A DNA stretch of 64,000 nt from Paramarasmius palmivorus (lineage: Eukaryota; Basidiomycota; Agaricomycetes; Agaricales; Marasmiaceae). The notes under the pieces were generated by a model. That model ran no database searches. It had not been told where the DNA came from and saw only the letters and a list, made by a program, of their open reading frames with translations. The DNA lies in the NCBI GenBank assembly GCA_037176845.1, contig JAYKXP010000007.1:248001-312000 (forward strand), in the 5' to 3' direction. Made by a program: the position numbers and the translations under genes. Numbering within the stretch: the first letter of the stretch is position 1; each line of letters starts with the position of its first letter. Of the stretch, positions 12,301-24,479 are shown piece after piece.

Positions 12301-13890
12301 ATACAACAGCCGATGAATTACCTTGCCGCATCCGGCGAACTGCAATGGTCCAACGCTAGGTTCTCGATGCCGTAAGCGCTTGGATGCACGAGAACCGACA
12401 GTATGATGTTGCCCGTCGGTCCTTTTTCGTTTGCGAGACGACACGGGCGTAGGAGCAGGGCCTTGAGATACACTACCGCCACTCGTTGCTGGTAAGATAG
12501 GTGATGTGCACTCTTCTTTGACGGGCGGCGCCACTCGCAGTGTGTTTTCGTGACGAGAGTTTCGCGATATGGGTGACTTCGCAGGTGGTATCTTTATTGT
12601 GAGCCTTTTCGTCTTTGCGGGACTTCCTTGCCCGCCTTGTTGCTTCGTTGTCGTTGGAAATTCGTTTTTGCACGCCTGGGTAGCTTCCTGGATAATGATA
12701 AAAGAGGTTTCTGTGCCGCTGTGGCCATGTCCCTGGGCTTCGGAGCCTCGTATGGGCCCTTGGCTTGCATCATTGGTTCGGAAGGTACTGCAAGAGTGAC
12801 CGGAATAGGCCCCGAAGAAGGAAATTCCGCTGATTTGCACATGGGTTTGGCGCGCGGCTCTACTTGCGTGGTGTGAATAGGACGACGAGGATGATCATGA
12901 CGGTTCGGTGACGACTGCACTTCTCGCTTCGCTGATAAGGAGGCGGCTGCGCGGTTCCCCTTGCCTTCTCGAGGTCGTTGAGTCGTGGGTGCCGAAATCG
13001 AGACAGTAGATCCTAAGAGCGCTTCAAGCATGTTGTCGGAAGTACGTGGTAGAGATAGTGGTACTCCGTTGGCATCACACATACTAGTGGGAAGACATTC
13101 AAAGTCTCTCGTCCTATAAATATAGGATGAATTCACGTATACTAGGGGACAAACTGTGAACGCACATGATGATATCCATAGTTATCGCTTCATTATCCAT
13201 TCCAGAGATCGTGATCCCACTACCGCCATCCAATAGAATAACAGGTGTTGGTGATTGAGTCCATGAAATACCATTGACGCAGGCCTTTCCAGAGAGCTCA
13301 GGAAGAATTGAAAGTAGCTCGAATTTGCTCTGTAATTAACGCCTCAGATGGTGTTTCATACCCTCAGTGTATCGATGTACGCCGACACTCACACTACACC
13401 ACACACCAGGTCTGCATACTGGTATACCTCCACTTTCTTCATGTCTCAACTGATCTCCCAAGGCTTCAGCGTCCTTTCTAGCCTTTTGTCTGTTGACGAC
13501 TTTCCATTTGACCTTGGGGATATCCGAATTCGTGCCTACGTCAACTGGTAACGAATAATCGCATGAGCTCGAAAGTGCTAGGAACTAGAACTGAATGCAA
13601 AACACACCCTTTTTCTTCCTGCCCCTTCCCCTCTCAATTGGGTCATCAGTTTTTGGTTTTTGCGGTCGTCCGCGTCCACGCTTGTTGGAAGAAGCGGTTG
13701 CTGCAAATGAGGGAATCTGGCCGAGAAGAAGTCGCGTGTCCAAAACAGTCGGCCCGACCTTGGACTGGCCATTGTCATCACCCCCTTCAAGGGCCTTACT
13801 TTTCCCTTTCTCTCTAGTAGTGTATTGCTGCTCCTCATACCCGGTGGTGTTGAGCTCCTCTCCATGGGAGATGATTGGTGCTGACTCCAT
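9368..13890 (-). CDS. Large nuclear-type protein with AT-hook and zinc finger
   Basis: Thirteen exons: 13608-13890, 13393-13544, 13166-13329, 12789-13113, 12322-12732, 11543-12272, 11093-11481, 10608-11027, 10236-10554, 9971-10185, 9525-9920, 9445-9475 and 9368-9399; 1288 residues, all phases consistent. An AT-hook core, KRGRGRPQKP, is at about 70-80, and a second GRGRKKK run follows. A long Ser/Pro/Lys-rich disordered middle carries basic patches such as SRKRKRTDG. A C-x2-C..C-x4-C zinc finger (WYCSDCGKLNR.. WRRRKC) is near 933-958. The C-terminal third is globular and ends with HGDSLILAGDDFEYTI near 1256, which resembles the last jelly-roll strands of 2-oxoglutarate dioxygenase-like folds. 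I cannot see an HxD iron motif, so enzyme activity is not claimed. A DNA- or chromatin-associated protein is the likely reading. Confidence 0.68.
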
Positions 13891-14210
13891 CTAGACAAAT
13901 CATATGTCAACTGCCCAAACCACTAAACAGCCCATACCTCCTCTTCATCCACTAGGAGTGTCCACAACCCAAGGGATAGTAATGAGCTGGCAACAAGAAT
14001 AATGAAGTGATTAACTGATACTTCCTCTGACACAACTTCTCACAGCCTCGGGAACAACAATGTGCAGTGTCAATCGAATCATCGAATCGTTTGCTGATGT
14101 TCCATCTAATGGGTTATGATAAATTGAATGGCGCAAAGCTATCATCTGCTGAATCTCAAGAGTAGGTCCAATGTTTGTTCTATGATAAGCTACATCCATT
14201 AACACAACAT
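13891..14210. other. Intergenic, nothing recognised
   Basis: This lies between the start of the AT-hook gene and the stop of the mannosidase gene, both on the minus strand. It presumably holds the promoter of the first and the 3' untranslated region of the second. Short pyrimidine-poor stretches only; no gene is supported. Confidence 0.4.
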
Positions 14211-16537
<2,327 letters not shown>

Positions 16538-16776
16538 GCAGAGAAAAAGCCTACAGAGGCAGTTTGGGCACTGTCAATCATTCAAGAGTGCTGCGTGCGA
16601 CCGTATCGCAGGAGAGGATATAGTGGTGTATTTTTATGCCACGTGCGGTGGAGCCGGAATTAGAAACAAGCCTTGCAACTCTTCGCAGGCTCTTCAGGTC
16701 GAGGCTCTCATACTTACCACACTCACCAGGATTCTGCCACTGACATACTGTAAATCGCTCTGTAAAATTTCTGACT

Positions 16777-18519
16777 ATGAATGCACAGGACGACTCCGTA
16801 GTTTTACTTTCTTCTGGCAGGGATAGCTTGGACCGGGACAGTACCTTGACGATGGAAACTTACGCAACTGACGAAACTGCGAGCTCGGCAACCACCATCT
16901 GGGGACCTGGAACGCTCTCAGGCAAAGCCATAAGAAGTCTTGGAGAGGCCAGTATGCGAGGGGCAGAGAAACTCTTAATCAGATGGAAGATGGCCAAGAT
17001 TCACCAAGTTCTCGCGTCTGAAGCCAGTAGCGGGAAGCTCAAGGAAAGGATTCACGATGACCTACTGGAACTTTCACGGCATGCCTCACCTCTTTCTATT
17101 TCCTGCCATTGACATTGACTACCTCTAGACTCGACTATTACGATGCCAAAGTTCGACACAAAGCTCTCAGAATGATCATGATGCAAATCGGTAGTGGCGA
17201 AATCGCCCAGTTAACCATGTGTATCATGAAGTGGCCACGATACGAGATTCGGATATTCCTTTCCGAAATGTTTACCTTTATGCCTCTCCTATGGTTGGTA
17301 TGAGCATTTCCTACGAACACGCAGATGTTGATGCAACGCTACAGGCAGGATGTTTCCCGGCCTAGTGATTCAAGCCATACACTTCGCAACCAGCAGGAAC
17401 TCATCGCCATATACAGGACATCACAGTCTTCCGAAGAGGCACACGAAATCGTCCCGTTCCTCATGTTCATTTCACATCTTTCTCGGGACAATCATACAGC
17501 TCGGCGTGCTATAATTGAGGCAGGATTCCTTGAATTTCTGGCCGCATTCCACCAGCATGATCCAAAGACAACCACACCTAGCATTGCGGAGGCAAGAGAC
17601 ATCTTAGATGTTTTTGTCAGCGATATACGTCTTCAAAAGATTTGCGAGCTCCATCGGTTGAACTTGATCTGGCCGAGCGGAAACTCATCGGTTCCGATAA
17701 TGAAGTACTCTCGTGAAATGGCAAATCTCACTCCGAATCAACGACGAGTAGTATGGAGGAAAACAGAACGCGCTAGGATCAGGGAAAGGCTTTGCGAGAT
17801 TCAGGTGGTCATGGAGATGCCAGCATATCTCATACATGACTGCGAAACAGACATATTTGACATGTGTTTCGACTTGATGACATTCTAGTGAGCGTACATC
17901 TATCCTATGCGCAGAGACACTCTCGTTGACATCCCGGCTGGTGTTTAGCAAGCTCATGACAGAGACCAACGACTGGGACTCCCGACAGCTTTCATTTGAG
18001 CTCATCACCAAATGTATTGCAATCAACTCCATCACCAGCAAAGCTCTCAGAGCTGTGCTGGCACTCATCTCGTTTGAAGAGAATTTGAGTGTATTCCACA
18101 GGATTGTTTATTCGTTACTGTGAGCTTCCACTTGCCTTACATAATAACTACATGTAATCCATATCCCATGTAGTACCTTCAAAATCGACAACTCTAATTC
18201 GCCAATTGCGATCCAATTCTCCAAGGAGGTACACGCCCACCACCCGGGCGTCGACCCCATCGACCACTTTATCGATTTTGCTGTGAGCGTAGCAAGCGAC
18301 AGCCAAACCAGTGCACAAGCAATTATCGACGCAGATATATTCTCGCTTCTAAACCAAACCACCCACGATCCAAACGTGAAAGGCGACTTATTGGGGCGCT
18401 TTGCCGCGGCAGCTGACAGGTCCACCCAGGTATGTCCACCGCAATCACTAGGCACTTACAGTGACTAACCAACTCCCAAGTCGGAGCTGTGGACTCGGCG
18501 TAGAAGTGGCACCGTTTGA
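16777..18519 (+). CDS. Helical (armadillo-like) protein of unknown function
   Basis: Exons 16777-17078, 17129-17297, 17349-17887, 17949-18119, 18174-18429 and 18481-18519 give 491 residues with consistent phases. The first intron (17079-17128) starts with GC rather than GT; no GT donor in the area restores the frame. The N-terminus is Ser/Thr/Asp-rich and disordered. From about residue 60 on the protein is almost all amphipathic helix, with repeating Leu/Ile patterns (ALRMIMMQIGSGEIAQLTM, EIVPFLMFISHLSRDNH) that suggest an alpha-solenoid. I recognise no named family. The gene converges on CDC24, with only 12 nt between the two stop codons, so their 3' untranslated regions must overlap. Confidence 0.7.
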
Positions 18520-18531
18520 AGCCCCAAAGCC

Positions 18532-20854
18532 TCAAGGATCTGGTTCCAACTCCGCGTAGAGGTGAATCATTGATCCTCTCGAGAACAAGGTAGCCAAGTC
18601 ACTTTCGGGCGTAATGGCGGTAAGGTTTCCGTTCGAATCTGGAACCTTGACGACGGGATGCTTGTTATGAAACATGGACCTCCCTACTAGCCGCATCTTC
18701 CTTTCGACATTCTCCATGAAATCTTCGTACTTCGCAAAGCTCGATACATTGAGGACGAAGGAGTTGCCCCAGGCATGTACTTTGGCCAAACTCGCACCGG
18801 CAACTTGTACATCTCCTGACTTGCTCGCCTTGTCTTGTGAGATGAAGGGTGTGTGTTGAAGGGATGCAGCTAAAGATGCTCGTCTGCTTTCTTCCAATAC
18901 GGAACACCAACTCCTCATTTGGTCCTTTGATTCGCAGACGAGGCTAATAGTCTCATACCCGCAGACTATTGTCACGGAGTGATATATCCTTGGAATCGAG
19001 CCAACTATTGCCAAATTAGCGATGCGGAAGAACAGGTGTCAGTTTGACATGCGTACCGTTTCGCTCTAACTCCGATGTTTCTATGTATTGTATTATCGAG
19101 CATGGCATGACACCTTTGATATTCATAGAGGGTGTTGCTATTTCGCTATGGCTTGTGTCGGACCTCGCAGATGCGGAAGAAAGCTTCCGCTTCCCTCTTC
19201 GGCTTGTCACCAGTGGTTCGGGTAAGGCCTCGTCACAATATAAGAGGACGTTCTCGAATAGGAACACTTTGAGATTCTGAAAAACATCCTGTTTTCGAAC
19301 CAAAAGCTCCTCTTCTCGCACGAAGAGACCGAATGTATCGGGTAATAAGTCTTTCCAATCGATAATGGCCTGTTCGAGGTTCCGAAGAACGACGTCCGTT
19401 TTGGCTTTCTGAACAGCAGTAAATACGGTCGTGAAATTGAGAGCGTCTCTGCTGACTAAGAGTTCTTCGTGATGAGGATGGTCGACCTCAGTGGAGACAT
19501 TAGCCAGCGTCTGAATTATTGGGTCAGTTCATCCAAGTATCACTGTTCGGGCGTGTGGACACTCACGTTAAGGGCCACCGAAAACTCGGTGAGGTGATTA
19601 AAAGGAGTATCGAGCAAAGATTCGAAAGTTTCCTTCGAGAGCGTATTCCCGTTTACCTAAATTGCAAAAGTTGGCGTCACAGCCTGCTTCACAACCGAAG
19701 TAACTCACCTTGACGGTCCCCAAATCCACTTTATCCAGAATCTCGCTGGCAAGGATGCGGTTCACGCAATAGATGCGATACATGAAAGTTAAGTCATCGC
19801 TCTGCCATAAAGAAAATCAATGACCTGTCATTTCAGGCACAGTGCACATTACCGTCTTTTTGATAAATCGACCCCAACGTTGTTCGAGCCAAGGATGGTC
19901 GGCAATACAATCCATTTGCGCCAAATGCTTTCGCATGAATAAGAACGTTTTGCGTGGAAAGACATGGGCAGCAAACTCTTCGGAAATGGCCTGACATTGA
20001 ACCAATGTTTTCGAATATTGCTGATAGCATGGATCAATATCATATGAAATGTCACTGAAAGGATTTACGCACCTCGAGAAGATCAATCTGATTGAGATAC
20101 CGGTGTTCAGAGGCGATCAACTGTCTGACACAATCCATCCATTTATCCTCGAGCGACCCCCGAAGTCTCAATGAGTGGTTCAAATACGGTGAGAGCGGTC
20201 TAGGTGACGATGCATTTTCGAGACCTGTCTCAATCGTGGAGTGTCCTGACTCATGGATTTTGTCTAGAATAAGGTGAACGGCGTCTACTGGCTATGGTGA
20301 CTAAGATAAACAGCGTGTTCTCGGACAAGCAGTTGTTGTGTGCTTACTTTATGCAGACCCTCCTCGTCACTGATTTCCTCGTACGAGAAACGTTCAGATC
20401 GTAGAAACTGATTCCCATACAATGAGAACAGTGCAACAGCCATACGCCTGCAATACTCGTCATCCTCAAAGGCTTCCACGCTTAGGTTGATACGAGGGTA
20501 ATGAGGAGGAAGGAGGTTGTAAATAATGACCAATGGGATACCCCGTAGAAAAAGACTGCGAATTCCATCCACCGGATCGTCGTCTACAGCCTGTAAAGGA
20601 TAGGTTTCCGAGTTGAGTATTTTGCGCAGACGTGAGCATAGAGTAGCACACGCGTTGTGTATTGAGCCATTAGTGACGACAATCGCCGATGTAGAGGAAT
20701 CGAGGGTCCTTTCACGGTCTGTCGAGCTGGTTGCACCGTTCATCAAAAATGCTGTGGTTGTAGCTAGACAAAAAAGGGTGGGCGGCCATGGTTGCACGGA
20801 TGACAATGTGGTAGGAAAGGAAGTTGCATGATCTAATCTAATCTCGGTCTTCAT
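18532..20854 (-). CDS. CDC24: Cdc24-type Rho guanine nucleotide exchange factor
   Basis: Seven exons: 20348-20854, 20073-20291, 19853-20020, 19709-19801, 19567-19656, 19057-19510 and 18532-19004; 667 residues. It is expected to activate Cdc42 during polarised growth. An N-terminal calponin-homology-like region lies at about 60-170 (VDGIRSLFLRGIPLVIIYNL). A DH domain follows from about 215 (KWMDCVRQLIASEHRYLNQI, then CQAISEEFAAHVFPRKTFLF). A PH domain follows (LKVFLFENVLLYCDEA; HSVTIVCGYETISLV). A C-terminal PB1 domain lies at about 585-667, with the acidic PESDLATLF stretch that would bind a Bem1-type scaffold. This is the full Cdc24 domain order at a somewhat short length. The N-terminus is less certain: a downstream in-frame ATG near 20743 would give a shorter start. 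All junction phases agree. Confidence 0.9.
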
Positions 20855-20895
20855 TCTTTCCTCTTTCGAGTCATCTCACTGTTTCGTCCTGAACG

Positions 20896-22428
20896 ATGAC
20901 TGACTCTTCTGCACACGACATTGCAAAATCAGCAAAGTCAGCTTTTGAAGAATCTCAACTAATATCAGCGGAGGAACGCGTCAAAGCTCTTCACGAAATA
21001 CGGGATACACTCGCTATCAATAAGGATGAAATTCTCAAGGCAAATCAAGAAGACCTGGCAGTAAGCTCGACGCGAAAAAGAACTATCCATGCTAACTCAT
21101 TAAATCTAGGCAGCACAGCAGGAAGTAGATGCCGGGCGTATGTCACAAGCACTTCTCAAGCGACTTGACTTGAACAAAGGCGATAAATGGGACTCCATGT
21201 TGCAGGGCATCTTGGACGTGGCCAATCTTCCAGATCCAACAGGAAATGTCACGTATGCAACAAAACTTGACGAAGGGCTTGAACTGTATCGGGTGTCATG
21301 TCCCATTGGAGTTCTCCTTGTGATTTTCGAAGCCAGACCTGAAGTGGTGGTAAATATCGCTTCATTGGCGATCAAGTCAGGTATTTGCGAAATATTCCTT
21401 CTCTTTTCTACACACTGCAGGTTCACTAATAAAGTCAATAGGGAATGCCGCAATACTAAAAGGGGGAAAGGAATCAAACCGAACAGCAGCTCTTCTCTCC
21501 AAGGCCATCTCGGATGGCTTAGCCAAAACCTCACTTCCTTCGACATATGTGCAGACAATCCAGACTCGTGCCGAGGTTTCTTCGCTGCTCGGGCTAGATC
21601 AGTACATTGACCTTGTCATCCCTCGTGGGAGCAACAGCCTTGTCCGCAGCATACAGAATAGCACCCGTATTCCGGTTATGGGACATGCGGATGGCCTATG
21701 TCACGTCTATATCGACGAGCACGCTGATCTTGAGAAAGCAGTTAGGATTGTTTTAGACTCAAAGGTGATTATCTTCCCACTGTCTCCACTATGGCACACT
21801 GCTTACTGTCAACTTACAGACTGACTACCCCTCCGCATGCAACGCAGCAGAAACCCTCATTCTCCACGAGAGTACTGTCGAATCCGTATGGCCCTCAGTG
21901 GCCAATGCTCTTCTGGCTGCTAATGTCAAACTTCTTTGTGACTCTCAAAGTCTCGAAGCCATTCAAACATTCACACCCCCGCATCCAAATTTCTCATCCC
22001 ATGTTTCCCGATCCGAGCCGTCTTCATACACCACAGAACATCTTGACCTCACAATCTCCGTAGTCGTGGTCCCATCACTTTCCGCTGCAATCCAGTTCAT
22101 CAACTCACATTCATCCCATCACACCGATAGCATTGTGACAGAATCACAAACGGCGGCATCCATATTCTGCAGAGGTGTAGACTCGGCGGGTACTTTCGTG
22201 AATGCGAGCACTAGATTTGCAGATGGATTTAGGTATGGATTCGGGACTGAAGTTGGCATTAGCACTGGACGGATACATGCTAGAGGTCCTGTTGGTTTGG
22301 AGGGCTTGGTTATCTACAAGTACATGCTCAGGAGCACAGTCGGAAAGGGACATATCGTTGGAGAATTCGGGACAGGGAAGAAACAGTATAGACACGAAAA
22401 GATTGAGGCGCGCACGGTGCCCTTTTGA
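20896..22428 (+). CDS. PRO2: Gamma-glutamyl phosphate reductase
   Basis: Four exons: 20896-21060, 21110-21380, 21442-21764 and 21820-22428; 455 residues. It reduces gamma-glutamyl phosphate with NADPH to glutamate semialdehyde, the second step of proline synthesis. ALDH-superfamily motifs are clear: CPIGVLLVIFEARPEVVVNI near the N-terminal third, GNAAILKGGKES, IPRGSNSLVRSI and VMGHADGLCHVYID. The catalytic cysteine lies in DYPSACNAAETLILHE. The C-terminus has FADGFRYGFGTEVGISTGRIHARGPVGLEGL split over motif blocks, as in ProA. The length is normal for a stand-alone fungal Pro2. It is divergent from CDC24, with 41 nt between the two start codons, so promoter elements must be shared. Confidence 0.95.
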
Positions 22429-22554
22429 AGGGGACATATTTGTCTCGTGATTTAACATGGAAGCACAGAAATGTATGGATACTAATAAGAATAGAACGTT
22501 AAAGCGTATAGCATGACCATGAAAGAGAGGAAGAAGTGTTCGGTCGTTTTCAGA

Positions 22555-24075
22555 TTATCCATCCAATTTGGGCTTCTTTTCTGAGCCGGATCCTTCGCCA
22601 TCATCCTCGGCCTTTCTCTTGTTCGACTCCGCCTCTGTAGCGGGGTTTTTCTTTTTCCGAACTACCTTCGTGAGATCGTTCACGACCACCGGTCCTGATG
22701 ACGAAGAGGTAGCACTGGCATTCAGCTCTTTGTCAAGTGCCTTCGCCGCTAGTGCGGGAGCTGACTCTTGGACCGAATCATTGGGTGATGTTTTTAGTTC
22801 TTCGACCTTCAAATGAAATGTTAGAAGATAGGACTTTGCTTTACGACGATACTTACCTTGACGGCCAAGTCGTCCTTCAACTCTGAAAGCTCTTTTATCT
22901 CCCCCTCGACCTGAGCAGGGGTCATGTTTTGTATGGACTCGTCCTTCAGCACGGCGGGGGCCTTTCCCTTTCCCTTTTTATCTGCCTTAGGGTCCCTTTG
23001 TTCCGTAGGACTCGACTTCGCCCGTTCAAGTTCACCAAGCCGGCTCTCGATGCTTTGAAGCGCCTTCTCTGCATGGGCGATAGCATCGGCGAGTCGACCA
23101 GATGTCAGATCGAGAACAATACAGAGTTTGTAGTGTGCTTCAGCGATTTGACGAGAAAAGACCGGAAGTATTTCTTCCTTCAATGTGAGTGCCGATTCAT
23201 AGTCAGTGATAGCCTGATCGAATTTCTCTGGGGGCAAGCGCTGGTTAGATAACATGTCCAGGAGGTCTTTGGAAAGAACACACCTGTTTCAAGGGAAACA
23301 TCTCCCAGAGCGATATACGTGTCTGCCAACTTGAGAGATAACTCTTGGTCGCCCTGGCTCGCATCTTTCTGTTTGGAATATATTGATCGCGCCATCTCCA
23401 AGACCTCCCAAGCGGCGTTGAAGTCATCTTCAGGCTCTGCCTCGTCATCTTCTTCGTCATTCTCTGCAGCGGCAGCCTCGGCCGCATCCACGTCCGCTGT
23501 TGCTTGAGCGAAGAGGTCAACTGCTGGGTCTGGTTCTTCTGGGGCGTCTTCGGCATCGCCTGAAAATGAAAGAATGGGACCACTGGTGGATTTTGACGCA
23601 GAAGCTGCTTTGAGAGTGTCGGTTATAGGACATGCTGGCAAGACTTAGAATTGAGCCACGTACCTTTGTCCTCGTCCTCATCACCGTCCTCCTTCTGCTG
23701 TTCTTTTCCGAGAACTGAGTTCTGGGCGATAGCATTCTCCAACAATGCCTTTCCGTACGAGAAGTAAAGATCCGCGACTTGGGGAGCATCTTCGCCAAGT
23801 TCTAAAGTCCTGTTGGAGTTTGGTCAACGACGCGTCATGACATAGAATGTAGACGCGACTTACACAACTTCGAGAGCTCTAGCGTAGTATTCTACTGCTT
23901 GGTCGTATTTTTTAAGGGCAAAGGCGCGTTTCGCATGTTCAATGGCGGTATCTGCGGACATTTCTGAAACGTCGGCTATAGCGTCGGTGGCCTTCGTAGC
24001 ATTGTCGTTGATTTTTTCACTAGGCTATAGTTTAGAATAGAGTATGCATAGAATCGAGATGCACACGTACGACAT
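22555..24075 (-). CDS. NASP-like SHNi-TPR histone chaperone
   Basis: Six exons: 24071-24075, 23864-24019, 23664-23809, 23284-23607, 22857-23227 and 22555-22806; 417 residues. The fold is a TPR domain split by an acidic insert. The first TPR is AIEHAKRAFALKKYDQAVEY; an Ala/Asp/Glu-rich acidic block follows (AENDEEDDEAEPEDD); more TPRs come after it (WEVLEMARSIYSKQ, LSLKLADTYIALGDVSLE, AEAHYKLCIVLDLTSGR). The C-terminus is Lys-rich, with nuclear-localisation-like KVVRKKKN and EKKPKLDG. This is the architecture of NASP / Hif1 / Sim3 proteins, which escort histone H3 and H3-H4. The first exon holds only ATG plus two bases; it is supported by a GTACGT donor and phase agreement, and it adds a natural MSEKIND start. 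Confidence 0.88.
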
Positions 24076-24479
24076 GACCGAACTATGTTAGAGTGAGGTG
24101 ACGGGCGGTCGTGGTGGTCGTGGTGAAAGGCAAAGCGCTTGCAACTCAAAGTGTGACGTCGCTAACAAATTTAAAACATTCAAAAGCTCTTTGTTCTGCT
24201 TTCTTGTTCGCTTTTGTTCAGTAAACAATGAGATTTGAGGCCAGTAGAAGGGAATTATCTCACAAGTCGTTCTAAATACCTAGCTATAGAGGGAATACTA
24301 CAATGTTCTGAACATGTTCCGAAAGATATAATAATACCAGGAAAAAAGGAATGTTTGGGTAAAGGAAAGCAGTGCATGAATCGGCGTGAAAAAGTCGAAT
24401 GGAGCAAGGAGGGATATCGGTGTAAGAGCGAGCGTAAGGGTCGAGAGACCATACATGTAAGTAAACTAGTTATGCTGTA

